From Opitutaceae bacterium (GTDB lineage: Bacteria > Verrucomicrobiota > Verrucomicrobiia > Opitutales > Opitutaceae), in contig JABTUS010000007.1 of the NCBI GenBank assembly GCA_015075305.1, positions 124,001-188,000 of the forward strand: a DNA stretch of 64,000 nucleotides. The letters are read 5' to 3'. Below, one piece after another: positions 17,304-27,200 of the stretch. The notes under the pieces are model-generated. The model saw only the letters and a list, made by a program, of their open reading frames with translations, did no database searches and had not been told where the DNA came from. The translations under genes and the position numbers were made by a program. The stretch's first letter is position 1. Each line of letters opens with the position of its first letter.

Positions 17304-18274
17304 CGTATGAAGATGGTCTTCAGGTATTGCGGCGTCGCTCCAAGGTCAGGGGTCGGCTCACAGAGCCCCCGAAAGTTGATCAGCGGCGCAAGTAACTCCA
17401 CGACGTCGTTGTGAGAGCGCTTATTTGCAGCAACAAGGATGATTGCGCGCTTGTTGTCATCAAGCTGCTGCAGTTGATCTCCAAGCCCTCGGCCTGCTTC
17501 AACTATAACCAGCGGCGCTTTCGCCTCGGTTAAACTACGTCCGGAGGCATGTAGATCAATACAGCGCCCGCTGTTACGGGAATTTTTACCCGTTTCATTC
17601 TCTGAATTTAGTAAAATGCCGGCCGCAAGCGATGATTCACCGTGTTTAAATGTTAGTGATGCGATCTCTTCAATAAATCTACTTTTCTCGCCAACGATGG
17701 TGGCGTAGGAGCTTGATGTCCTTGTTGCTGCTGATGCAAGTGCCACCCCCATCACTTTAGCTATTTCATGGTATTCCCTGTAAGCATCACTAGCCCGAAG
17801 GCGTTGCCGTTCGGTGGCCCCGCGTGTTATATCAAACAGCACGTCGGTTCCTCTTATCAGATACCAATCCCTCCGGCTGATATTGTATATGAAGCGAGAG
17901 GAGCTTCCATTTTGCGTTAGTATTGTAGCTACTCCAGAAGTGTAGTCGATTGATTCGAGTATGCCGATAAGGACATGGGCTTCGCTTCCTTTTACTTTTA
18001 GGCAACTGACCTTTTTATTTAAGAGCCCGTCGAGATTTACGCTCTTGGAGCCCGGAATAGAATCATCGTCAGAACAGAGAGAGCAAAGAACGCCATACGC
18101 GGTGAAAAGCGCCGCATAATCAATTCTGGGAAGGCAAACTATGGCCAGCTGCGGAGGACTTTGGGCACCTACAGCATTGTTGATTGCCATGTGGTGACCA
18201 ACTTTCGCCAAAAATTTGGCCCACGAGGGGAAAGGCATGGCTCCACCATTCTGCAGTATGTCCGGAAAGCGCAT
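17300..18274 (-). CDS. unrecognised first gene of the defence operon, possibly N-terminal part of a split DrmE
   Basis: 324 residues. Two hydrophobic strand-like segments resemble nucleotide-binding-fold strands: PPQLAIVCLPRIDYAALF near 40-57 and APLVIVEAGRGLGDQ near 255-270, then KRAIILVAANKRSH. No intact Walker A is visible. It begins the operon with a plausible ATG at 18274 and overlaps the next gene by four bases. Lower GC than the flanking transfer and metal genes, consistent with recent acquisition. Function unknown; operon position suggests a core defence component. Confidence 0.65.
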   Translation of the reverse strand: MRFPDILQNGGAMPFPSWAKFLAKVGHHMAINNAVGAQSPPQLAIVCLPRIDYAALFTAYGVLCSLCSDDDSIPGSKSVNLDGLLNKKVSCLKVKGSEAHVLIGILESIDYTSGVATILTQNGSSSRFIYNISRRDWYLIRGTDVLFDITRGATERQRLRASDAYREYHEIAKVMGVALASAATRTSSSYATIVGEKSRFIEEIASLTFKHGESSLAAGILLNSENETGKNSRNSGRCIDLHASGRSLTEAKAPLVIVEAGRGLGDQLQQLDDNKRAIILVAANKRSHNDVVELLAPLINFRGLCEPTPDLGATPQYLKTIFIR

Positions 18275-19232
18275 CAGGTTGCTAATGCATCCAGACTTTC
18301 GTTCGTCGGCTGGTTTGCCGCATCGTGCCAGGGGGCTTCACGTCGTCGCTTGGTTTAGAGAGAATTGGCTCTGCAATTTCTGATACATGCTTACAATTCC
18401 ATATCTCGCAGTGAAAACGCCTCACGGGTTGAGCTTGTTTGTCTTTGCGCGAACATTGGGGTCAGTCGAAATAAGAGCGATCAGGGCAAGTGGCTCAAGT
18501 TGTAATATGCGAAGGGATCGATTCTTAGCGCGAAGGGAAAGGTCTTTTCCCGCAGTCGAGTCTGCGTCTCGCCCTCCCCATTCTAGCGGGGACACCCCGC
18601 AACGCCCCGACGCCGGCGAAGGCCGGCTTGGTTAGCGCGAGCGGGACCGGCCACCGCTCCGGTTCTCCGCTCCGGCTGCGGCTCCGGCCACTCGTTGCGG
18701 GCGGAGACGGCTTGGCTCCGCGCTCACGGCCGCCTCTGGCGATTCGTCGTCCGAGCACGACCATTCGCCAGGATCGCTCCCGGTCGCAGGCTCTCCGGTC
18801 GCGACACCGGCGGCCTTGCCGCGCTCCCGCCCGCGCCGACTCCTTCCTTCACTCCCGGCCTGTCGCCTTCGCTCCGCTCCCACATCTGCGCGCCGTCCGG
18901 TCCCGCCCGACCCCGAGGGTGACGCTCAGACGCCGCTGGGCTGCCGATGCTCGCTCTCGTTGCACCGCTCGCGCATCCGCAGTTAGCGTAGCCTGTCCCT
19001 GTGGGCTGCCTGATTGTAGCACCTGCGCCGGCTGGCGGTCGGCGGCGCGAGCGCCTTCGCCCGTCCGCGCCTCAAGGTATTGCTCGCTGCGCTGCGCTCC
19101 ACCTTGCGCGACGGTGCTGATCGTCGGCATCCCTCCGGGGCGGCCGATTTTCGGTTCGGCTCGGGTTGGGGTCCGCGTGGCGCGGCCCGCCACTATGCGC
19201 CCTCGTTGGGGCGCTTCAGAACAAGGAAAGTT
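18275..19232. other. GC-rich interval without a convincing gene
   Basis: 958 bases between the defence operon and the DUF932 gene. The first ~200 bases resemble the AT-richer defence operon and should hold its promoter. The rest is very GC-rich with many short palindromic words (GCTCGC, CCGGCC), so frames are open on several strands by composition alone. None has a familiar protein motif or ribosome site. It could hold structured RNA, a replication or transfer site, or decayed sequence. Confidence 0.5.
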
Positions 19233-20084
19233 ATGAACTCGATTGAATCCGTTCCCGTTGCTCCCGCTCGCGTCTTCAAGGCGCTTTCGTCCGATGATCT
19301 CCGCCGCTGCGCTCCCTCGATCTTTGCCGAGCACGCGCGGCCGGGGGTGTCGTCCCGCTACACGTTCGTTTCCACCCAGCAGGTCGTTGCCCTGCTTGGT
19401 GCGGAGGGTTGGGAACCGGTGAAGGCGTCCGAGCAGCGGGTCAGGTTGGAGGACCGCATCGGTTTCCAGATGCACGAAATCCGCTTTGCCCGGCGGGTTG
19501 ACCTGGAGGCCGGGGCCTTTCAGGTCGGCAACACCCGCCCGGAAATGATCCTGCAGAACGCGCACGACGGAAGCCGGGCCTACCGCATCGACGCGGGCCT
19601 GTATCGGTTGGTGTGCCGCAACGGTCTGACCGTCGCGGATGCCGACTTTGCCCATGTCTCGATCCGGCACGTGGACGTTTCCGCCGACGCCTTCGCCAAG
19701 GCGGCGCAATCCGTGGCCGAGAACACGCCCCGCGCGCTGGAGGCGGTGGCCAAATGGCAGGGTGTGCAGCTCCCGCAGGCCACCCGGGTGGAGTTTGCGC
19801 GGCGCGCGGCGCGCCTCCGTTGGGATGCCGAGCAGCCGGTCATGAAGCTCCTCAGCCCTGAGAAGCTACTGACGCCGGTGCGCTACGGCGATGCCGCCAC
19901 GGACCTCTGGACCACCTTCAACGTGGTTCAGGAGCATCTGATTCGAGGCGGCGACCGCTACATGGGCTACACCGCCGGCATGGGCATCCGCCGCAACCGG
20001 ACGCGCCCGGTAGGCGGCCTGAGTGAAGGCCAGAAGCTCAACAAGGCTCTCTGGAGTCTCGCGAGCGAGTTCGCGAACAACTGA
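19233..20084 (+). CDS. DUF932 (phage/plasmid-like) protein
   Basis: 283 residues from the ATG at 19233, fixed by a good Shine-Dalgarno (AAGGAAAG at 19223-19230); a frame opens earlier at 19080 but within GC-rich noncoding sequence. Family features: QMHEIRFARR, NTRPEMILQNAHDGSRAYRIDAG near the middle and YRLVCRNGLTVAD, typical of DUF932 proteins found on plasmids, phages and conjugative elements, where their role is unknown. No membrane segment. Its presence supports the mobile-element reading of this half of the window. Confidence 0.8.
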   Translation: MNSIESVPVAPARVFKALSSDDLRRCAPSIFAEHARPGVSSRYTFVSTQQVVALLGAEGWEPVKASEQRVRLEDRIGFQMHEIRFARRVDLEAGAFQVGNTRPEMILQNAHDGSRAYRIDAGLYRLVCRNGLTVADADFAHVSIRHVDVSADAFAKAAQSVAENTPRALEAVAKWQGVQLPQATRVEFARRAARLRWDAEQPVMKLLSPEKLLTPVRYGDAATDLWTTFNVVQEHLIRGGDRYMGYTAGMGIRRNRTRPVGGLSEGQKLNKALWSLASEFANN

Positions 20085-20250
20085 GTCACACACGGGGAGC
20101 GGCCTGCGGGCCGCTCCCTTTCTTTCGGGAGGCGTGATCCCCCGTTTCCGGTAGGCGCGCTCGCGTGCCAGGCGCACGCGTGCCGCTTCAATCAGCGGCG
20201 CCGGTCAGCACTCCGCTGGCCGGCGCATTCGCAATCCAACGAAATTCACC

Positions 20251-20445
20251 ATGAACAACGGCACCTCCGAAGCACCCGCCACCGCACGCCACTCCCGCAC
20301 CACGACCACCACCGACGAACTCGACATGCTCAAACGCGAGCTGATGAAAGCCGAGGTGCGCCTGGCCAAAGCCCGCGCCACCGTCGTCAGTGCCGAGATC
20401 GACATCAAGGTGCTGAGCACACGGCTCAAGGCGCACGCCCGTTGA
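20251..20445 (+). CDS. small helical/coiled-coil protein
   Basis: 64 residues: a Thr/Ser-rich N-terminus, then a heptad-like helix from about residue 22 (DELDMLKRELMKAEVRLAKA) to the end. It lies 166 bases after DUF932 on the same strand and ends 4 bases before the convergent methyltransferase stop. The regular coiled-coil pattern and position argue for a real small gene of the mobile element. Function unknown; no clear ribosome site. Confidence 0.6.
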   Translation: MNNGTSEAPATARHSRTTTTTDELDMLKRELMKAEVRLAKARATVVSAEIDIKVLSTRLKAHAR

Positions 20446-20449
20446 CGTG

Positions 20450-21112
20450 TTACTTGGAGACCGGCGCCGGCTTGATGGCGATGATGCGGCGGTAGGAGCC
20501 ACGGAATCCGGCCGGCTCGTCCAAGCACACACGCCAGCCACATCCGGTCACCAGCGGTTCGACTGTGCGATTCAGTTCGGAGAACGTAAACGCCGCCACC
20601 CAATTGGCCAACCGGCGGGTCAAACCGGGAGTTTGGCCGGCCGGCAGGAATTTGTCGAAGATCGACACTGTGCCCCCGGGAACGAGCACCCGGTCAACTT
20701 CGCTGACAATGCGCTCAGGCTCCGGTGCAACCGCGAGAATGAGGTGCAGGAGCACCACGTCGAAACAGCCATCCGGGAACGGCAGCGAGCGTGCATCACC
20801 GACCAGAAATGAACCTTCGAATCCGTGACGACGTGCGCGAGCCTCCGCCCGGCCCACCATGCCGGGCGTTAGATCGAGACCGGACACGAGCACCCCGCTG
20901 GGGATGAACTCCAAATCCAGACCCGTGCCACAGGCGACCAACAGAACCCGCTGCCCGGGGCGCAGACGAAGGGCGGCGATGGCAGCGCCGCGTTGTCCGG
21001 CGAAGATGCACGCCAGCCGGTCGTAGATCGGCGCGTAGAGCGTATACCTGAACCGATTCAGTCGGTCCGGCGCAACTGGCGCGGCGGTATTGCTTGATGC
21101 GGGAGCAGTCAT
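20450..21112 (-). CDS. class I SAM-dependent methyltransferase
   Basis: 220 residues from the ATG at 21112 (MTAPASSNTA); a longer frame reaches 21247 but overlaps the next gene and reads poorly. SAM-binding motif I is VLLVACGTGLDLEF near residues 56-69, motif II an Asp after SGLDLTPGM, then VGDARSLPFPDGCFDVVLLHLIL. It looks like a UbiE/small-molecule methyltransferase. It is the last gene of the Zn/Cd-efflux strand, 31 bases after a small membrane protein, and may methylate a metal or metalloid, but the substrate cannot be told. Confidence 0.8.
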   Translation of the reverse strand: MTAPASSNTAAPVAPDRLNRFRYTLYAPIYDRLACIFAGQRGAAIAALRLRPGQRVLLVACGTGLDLEFIPSGVLVSGLDLTPGMVGRAEARARRHGFEGSFLVGDARSLPFPDGCFDVVLLHLILAVAPEPERIVSEVDRVLVPGGTVSIFDKFLPAGQTPGLTRRLANWVAAFTFSELNRTVEPLVTGCGWRVCLDEPAGFRGSYRRIIAIKPAPVSK

Positions 21113-21143
21113 CCGGTCACACGCGAAACTGACAGCGTCTTCC

Positions 21144-21401
21144 TCACGGGTGAAGTCCCTTGTTCGTCTGGTGTTTGCGACGAATGTGACGGTAGGCGAA
21201 GAGCGCGGTGTCGCAGACCGCCCCCAGCAGCCCACCGCCGATACCACCCCCGGTCATCCACAGCATGTTTCCGTGCCAGTAAATTTCAGCAGCAAAGCCG
21301 AACAGCAACCCAAGTCCGATTCCCCACGGCACGACTTCGGGCTGCCACTGCACTCTGCGCGAGGGCCTGGCTGCCTTCCTCAATGGTCGTTTCGCCTTCA
21401 C
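21144..21401 (-). CDS. small membrane protein
   Basis: 85 residues with a basic N-terminus (MKAKRPLRKAARPSRR) and two hydrophobic segments, about residues 25-45 and 49-69, the second very Gly-rich. It starts 6 bases after the metal ATPase stop, so it is co-transcribed. No metal-binding residues stand out. Probably an inner-membrane accessory of unknown role. Confidence 0.65.
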   Translation of the reverse strand: MKAKRPLRKAARPSRRVQWQPEVVPWGIGLGLLFGFAAEIYWHGNMLWMTGGGIGGGLLGAVCDTALFAYRHIRRKHQTNKGLHP

Positions 21402-21407
21402 GGCATG

Positions 21408-23354
21408 TCATTGGGCAACAGACTTGGGTGCGGCGAGCAGGCGCAGGGCGTTAGCAACGACAAGCAGGGTGGCACCGGTGTCCGCCATAATGGCCAGCCA
21501 CAGGCTGGCGTGCCCCATCAGGGTGAGGAGGAGGAAGATGGCCTTCAGCCCGAGAGCGAAGGCGATGTTGAAATGGATGATACCAAGGGTGCGCCGGCCG
21601 AGGCGGATGGTCTCCGCAATCTTCGCGAGTTCGTCCTGCATCAGGGCGATATCGGCCGTCTCGATGGCGGCGTCCGTGCCGGCCGCGCCCATCGCGATGC
21701 CTATGCTGGCCGTGGCCATCGCAGGAGCATCATTCACGCCGTCGCCCACCATGCCGACCACACCGTGCTTTGCGCGCAGGGCCTTCACGGCCTCGACCTT
21801 GTCGTCCGGCAGCAGGTCGCCCCGGGCTTCGTCGATCCCAACCTGTCGCGCGATGAAATCCGCAGTGCGCTGGTTGTCGCCACTCAGCATCACCACTTGT
21901 TCGACACCGGCCGCGTGCAGCGCCGCTATTGCGGCCTTGGCGTTGGGTCTCAGTGTGTCACCGATGGCGACGATGCCCAGAACCTCTCCTTTGCATCCGT
22001 CGTGCGGACGATGGCCGACCACCACGACAGACTGCCCCTGGGCCTCGATTGCCGCCAACCGGGTTTCGACACTCTCCGAGCACACTCCGAATTCGTGGGC
22101 GAACCGGTGGTTGCCGACGAAATAGGCATGACCATCGATCACGCCCTCGGCTCCGCGTCCGCTGCGGGCCTGATAATTTGAGGCCCGGTCGTAGGAAATC
22201 TTTTGCTCCTGTGCGTGCGCGACCACGGCCTTGGCCAGGGGATGGGCGGAGTGTTCGTCAATGGCCGCCGCAACTCCCAGCACCTGCGACATGGTCGCCG
22301 AACCCAGCAACTCAACGCCGAGCACCTGCGGTTTTCCTTCCGTGATGGTTCCGGTCTTGTCCACGGCCAATCCCTTGAGGCGACCGATGGTTTCGAGATG
22401 AGCGCCGCCTTTGACCAACACCCCGCGCCGCGCAAGTGCTGTCAGGCCGGCGACAATACTGACCGGCGTCGAGATCACCAAGGCGCACGGACAGGCGATG
22501 ATGAGCAGCACACAGGCGCGATAGAGCCAAGTGTTCCAGTCACCTCCCAGCAACAGAGGCGGCACGAGGAACACCAGCAGCGCCACGCCGGTAACGGCAG
22601 GCGTGTAGTAGCGGGCGAACACATCTACGAAGCGTTGCGTGGGCGCTTTCTGCTCCTGCGCCTCTGCAACCAACCGGATGATCCGAGCCAGTGTCGTGTC
22701 GCCGGTCGTCTTGGTCACTTTGATCTGCAGCGATCCTTCTCCATTGATGGTGCCAGCAAATACGGTGTCGCCAGGCTTCTTGTCCACCGGCACGGATTCG
22801 CCGGTGATCGGCGCTTGATTGACTGCAGATTCGCCGGTCAGCACCACGCCATCGAGCGGGATGCTCATGCCGGATTTGGTGGCAACCGTGTCGCCGACCG
22901 ACACCTGATCGACCGGCATCTCCACGAATTTGCCCTCACGCATTACGAGGGCAACCTTCGGTGCCAGTTCCAGCAAGGCCTCGGTGGCACGCCGTGCCCT
23001 CCGGTCCGCCCAACCCTCAAGCCACTCAGCCACACCGAAGAGAAACACCACGGCCGAAGCCTCGACCCACTCGCCGATCACCGACGCCCCGATGGCGGCG
23101 ATGACGACCAACAGATTGATGTCAGGACGTAATCGACGGACGGCCCGCCACGCTTTGGGCAACAGGAACCAGCCGCCGGCCAGCATACCAGCGCCCGCAA
23201 GGAGGGCGGTGAGCGTGCGACCGTCATCCTCCCATTGGCTGGCTAGAAGGGCGGCTCCCACGAGCACGCCCGACACGAGCAAGCTCAGACTCTCGAATCG
23301 GTTGTCTTGCGAGTGCTCGCAACACGATTCGTGGCTATGCTCGTCTTCACTCAT
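21408..23354 (-). CDS. P1B-2-type heavy-metal ATPase (Zn/Cd/Pb exporter, ZntA/CadA-like)
   Basis: 648 residues. His/Cys-rich N-terminus (SEDEHSHESCCEHS) instead of a folded HMA domain. Transmembrane metal site IACPCALVISTPVS and TM8 MADTGATLLVVANALRLL, whose Asp marks Zn2+/Cd2+/Pb2+ exporters rather than Cu+. Phosphorylation motif DKTGT, nucleotide-domain SAHPLAK and hinge GDGVNDAPAM are all intact. Upstream lie a small metal-binding protein and an RND pump on the same strand: the ATPase clears the cytoplasm and the pump the periplasm. Confidence 0.9.
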   Translation of the reverse strand: MSEDEHSHESCCEHSQDNRFESLSLLVSGVLVGAALLASQWEDDGRTLTALLAGAGMLAGGWFLLPKAWRAVRRLRPDINLLVVIAAIGASVIGEWVEASAVVFLFGVAEWLEGWADRRARRATEALLELAPKVALVMREGKFVEMPVDQVSVGDTVATKSGMSIPLDGVVLTGESAVNQAPITGESVPVDKKPGDTVFAGTINGEGSLQIKVTKTTGDTTLARIIRLVAEAQEQKAPTQRFVDVFARYYTPAVTGVALLVFLVPPLLLGGDWNTWLYRACVLLIIACPCALVISTPVSIVAGLTALARRGVLVKGGAHLETIGRLKGLAVDKTGTITEGKPQVLGVELLGSATMSQVLGVAAAIDEHSAHPLAKAVVAHAQEQKISYDRASNYQARSGRGAEGVIDGHAYFVGNHRFAHEFGVCSESVETRLAAIEAQGQSVVVVGHRPHDGCKGEVLGIVAIGDTLRPNAKAAIAALHAAGVEQVVMLSGDNQRTADFIARQVGIDEARGDLLPDDKVEAVKALRAKHGVVGMVGDGVNDAPAMATASIGIAMGAAGTDAAIETADIALMQDELAKIAETIRLGRRTLGIIHFNIAFALGLKAIFLLLTLMGHASLWLAIMADTGATLLVVANALRLLAAPKSVAQ

Positions 23355-23394
23355 GGTGTTTGGTCTTCAGGCGGGGGACGGCATCGCGTTGACC

Positions 23395-23862
23395 TCAGTG
23401 TTTGTGTTCGCCTGCCTCTTCACCGTGTTCTTCGCAGATGCAGGCGTATTCGGCCCGCTTGCACTCGCCGCAGGCTTCGTCGTGAAATTCCAGGCGATAG
23501 TTCTTGGGTTTCGCTTGGGCCGAGTCACGGACTTGAACGACGACGCGATAGCCATCGCCGTCGGGCAAAGGAGCGGCCGACACGAGCGCGCCGTCCTTGG
23601 CAGCGAACGTGAGGTTTACCTTGCCGGTCTTGGCTTCGGCGATCGCCGAAACCACCTGACCGGACGGAGCCACGGCTTTAAGATCCTTGTCGTAGAAGGA
23701 TACGATGACGGAGCGGTCCTTCTCGACGAAGAACTCCACGTGGGGAGCCTCTGTGGTGACGATTTTGCCGCCTTTGGGGCCGGGAATCGGCTTGGCGGCG
23801 AACGCCACGGCCGTGGCCAGCAGCGCGAATGATGCAAGGATGAGGTTACGGATGGTTTTCAT
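23395..23862 (-). CDS. periplasmic metal-binding protein
   Basis: 155 residues with a signal peptide (MKTIRNLILASFALLATAVAFA). The body is strand-rich; the C-terminus carries a Cys/His cluster (HDEACGECKRAEYACICEEHG, then GEHKH), a likely soft-metal site. It sits between the RND-linked lipoprotein and the Zn/Cd ATPase, so a periplasmic metal buffer or donor is plausible. Family not recognised. Confidence 0.75.
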   Translation of the reverse strand: MKTIRNLILASFALLATAVAFAAKPIPGPKGGKIVTTEAPHVEFFVEKDRSVIVSFYDKDLKAVAPSGQVVSAIAEAKTGKVNLTFAAKDGALVSAAPLPDGDGYRVVVQVRDSAQAKPKNYRLEFHDEACGECKRAEYACICEEHGEEAGEHKH

Positions 23863-23891
23863 AGGAATAATCTTTGTTGAGTGGTTGAGGT

Positions 23892-24299
23892 TTAGGAGTG
23901 GTTGCCTTCGTGCGCACGGACTTCAATCCGCACGGTGCCGCTCGGAAGCGGATCGAGCGTTACGCTGTAACTCGCGTAGTCGGGTCGCCGATAGCGTCGT
24001 ATTATCTGGCGTGGTTCGAAATGCTCCACGGTGCTACCGAGCACACCACCCGCAGAATCGTAGAGGGTTACGTCCAGATGGGTCTGGGTCGTGTCTTCGG
24101 CCTCCAGGCGCTTGACGACATAGCCCTTGACGACGAGCGGACCTTTTTTCCGCTCCAGCCAGATTTTTTCGACCACGACGACCGGAGAGTCGGCGCGGTC
24201 GAGCCTGATATGAGCTACATCGGGCGGAGCCCGAAAGGGCGTGGCGCAGCCGGTCAGGCCAACCACACCGAGAAGTAAAAGCCACGGCAGGGTTTTCAT
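23892..24299 (-). CDS. outer-membrane-type lipoprotein in RND operon
   Basis: 135 residues with lipobox LTGC at about residues 15-18. The mature part is strand-rich and resembles a small immunoglobulin-like fold (VVVVEKIWLERKKGPLVVKG). Start overlaps the CzcA-like stop by four bases, so it is translationally coupled to the pump. Function unknown; a pump accessory or periplasmic partner is likely from context. Confidence 0.75.
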   Translation of the reverse strand: MKTLPWLLLLGVVGLTGCATPFRAPPDVAHIRLDRADSPVVVVEKIWLERKKGPLVVKGYVVKRLEAEDTTQTHLDVTLYDSAGGVLGSTVEHFEPRQIIRRYRRPDYASYSVTLDPLPSGTVRIEVRAHEGNHS

Positions 24300-27200
24300 G
24301 CGTGTCCTTTGTTGGTAGTTGCGGGGTTGACGGAACGGGAAGGCCGGTTGTCGCGTTCAAACCAGCAGTAGAGCGTTGGCAACAGGACGAGGGTCAGGAA
24401 GGTCGCCGTGATGATGCCGCCGATGACGACGGTTGCGATGGGGCGCTGGACCTCAGCGCCCGACCCCGTGGCGAGGGCCATCGGAACGAAACCGAGGGCG
24501 GCGACCAAGGCGGTCATGAGCACGGGGCGCAGACGGGTCAGCGCGCCCTCGACCACGGCCTCCCGCACATTCTTTCCCTCTTCGCGCAATTGATTGATGA
24601 AGGAGATCATCATGACGCCGTTGAGCACAGCCACGCCGGAGAGAGCAATGAAGCCGACCGCCGCCGAGATGGAGAAAGGCAGGTCGCGCAGCCAGAGGGC
24701 GAAGACGCCGCCGGTGACGGCGAGGGGGATGCCGGTGTAAACAATCAAGGCCTGTCTGACGCTGCCAAAGGCCATGAAGATCAGCAGGAAGATCAGGGCG
24801 AGCGCGGCTGGCACCACGATCATCAGCCGGGTGCGCGCCTCCTGGAGGTTCTTGAAGGCCCCGCCGTATTCGACGAAATAGCCTTCGGGCAACTTAACCT
24901 CGGCTCCTATCTTTTGCTGTGCTTCCAAAACGAAGCTCTGCACATCGCGGCCGCGCAGGTTGACCTGAATCGCCATGCGGCGCTGGAACGCCTCACGGCT
25001 GATGGTGTTGACGCTTTCGGTCATGCTCACGTCGGCCACCTGGCCGAGGGTGACCATGCCGCCGTCGGTCGTGCGGATGGGGAGATTGGCAACGTTGGCA
25101 AAATCCTGCCGCGCCGATTCCGGCAGACGGGTGATTATGGGATAACGGCGATTGCCATCAATGATCACCCCGCCCTCGACGCCAGCGAACGCGGTCTCGA
25201 TCACCTTGTTTACCTCATCGGCGTGGACGTTGTAGCGCGTCATGGCCGTGCGGTTGAGGACGACCTGGAGGACGGGCGCCTTGCCTGCCGCATCAAACTC
25301 CACGTCGGCCGCCCCGGGGATCTTCTCCACGATTTCGCGGACCTCGCCGGCGACCTTTTCCAAAGTGTCGTAGTCGTCACCAAAAACCTTGATGGCGATG
25401 TCGGCCCGGCTGCCCGAGAGCAGTTCGTTAAAACGCAATTCAATCGGTTGGGAAAAGAGGTAGCTCTGGGCGGGGAAGTGAACGGCCAGCTCCTTCGACA
25501 TGAGATTGGTCAGTTCATCCTTGGTGATGGTGCGACCGTCGATCTTCCGCCACTCGGAGGGCGGTTTCATCATGATATAGCTGTCGCCCACGTTCACGCC
25601 CATCGGATCGGTCGCCACCTCGGAGGTGCCGACGCGGGCGAAGGTATGGGTTACTTCCGGGAACTTTTCCAACATCAGCTTCTCGGCGGCAGTCTGCATT
25701 TGCACCGACGGCCCAAGACCAATGCTGGTCGTGCGGATCATCTGAGCGGCGAGCGAACCCTCGTCGAGCTGCGGAATGAACTCCGCGCCAAGGTGAGTGA
25801 ACACCCACATCGACACGCCGAATATGCCAATGGCAATGGCTGACATGAGCCAGCGCATGCGCAGGCTGAAGTGAAGCACCGGCGTGTAGAGTCGCTTGGC
25901 AAAGCGAATGAGGAAGTTGTCCTCTTCGCTGACCTTTGCCGTCATGAAGAACGAGCACAGCACCGGCACAACCGTGAGCGCGAGAATGAGCGCGCCAATG
26001 AGGGCGAAGACGACGGTGAAGGCCATCGGCGTGAACATTTTCCCTTCGATGCCCGTGAGGGTGAACATCGGCAGGTAAACGATGGTGATGATGGCCACAC
26101 CGAAGACGGTGGGTGTGCCGACCTGTTTGCAGGCGGTCAGGATGGTATGCAGGCGCTCTTCCTTGCTCAGGAGGCGACCGAGTTGATGCTGACGCTGGGC
26201 CAGCATGCGCACGATATTCTCGGCCATGACCACCGCCCCGTCCACGATCAGACCGAAGTCCACGGCTCCGAGACTCATGAGATTGCCCGACACGCCATAG
26301 CGAACCATGCCGGTCATGGCGAAGAGCATGGAAAGCGGAATGGCGGTGGCGACAATCAGGGCGGCACGCCAGTTGCCGAGCAGTCCGATGAGGATGGCGA
26401 TCACCAGGATCGCACCCTCAAAGAGATTTGTCTCCACCGTGCGGATGGTCGAATTAACCAAGTCGGTGCGGTTATACACCGTTTCAACCTCCATGCCGTT
26501 GGGTAGCTTTGATTGCAGTTCGGCAATACGCTCATGCACCCGGCTGGAAACCAACCGGCTGTTCTCGCCAATAAGCATGAGGGCAGAACCGAGCACGGCC
26601 TCTGCCCCATCGTGGGTCGCGGAGCCCGTGCGAACGCCGGAACCGATGCCGACATCAGCCACGTCTTTGACGCGCAATGTGCCCGCGCGGGCACCGGAGA
26701 ATTTGATCGGCAGGTTGGCGATCTCCTCTGTCGTCTGCACCCGCCCGATGGCACGCACCGTAACGGACTCGCCGCCCTTCTCCACCACCGAGCCGCCGGC
26801 GTTGGCGACGTTCTCTGCGACGATGTCGGCCACCTCACCCACGGTGAGACCCACGCTCGTGAGCTTTGCGGGATTGGGCATAATCACGATCTGCTTATCG
26901 TAGCCACCGGAAGTATTGACCTCCGTAACGCCGGGCACGGTGCGCAACGCGGGCTTCACGATATAATCTTGTGCCAGCTTGAGTTCACGCAGCCGGTCCA
27001 CCGCATCGGCCGGGGCATCCTTGAAACCCTCTTTATAGCGGACCGTGTAGTGGTAGATTTCACCGAGGCCCGTGGTGATGGGGGCGAGTTTCGGTGTGAC
27101 GCCCGGCGGCAACTCATCCAGAACGGCTTGAAGGCGCTCACCCGCAAGTTGGCGGGCGCGATAGATGTCTGCGCCTTCCTTGAAAATCAGGGTGACTTGC

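Noticed and set aside
6127-18274. A PLD-type DrmC in the defence operon
   Set aside because: No HxK(x)4D-type motif pair was found in any gene of the operon.
18628-19236. 202-codon frame in GC-rich interval
   Set aside because: Ser/Arg/Pro-rich product typical of a GC-driven chance frame, no ribosome site, overlaps the DUF932 start.
24302-25843. 513-codon plus-strand frame
   Set aside because: Antisense shadow of the czcA-like pump in high-GC sequence; Gly/His-rich with no motif.
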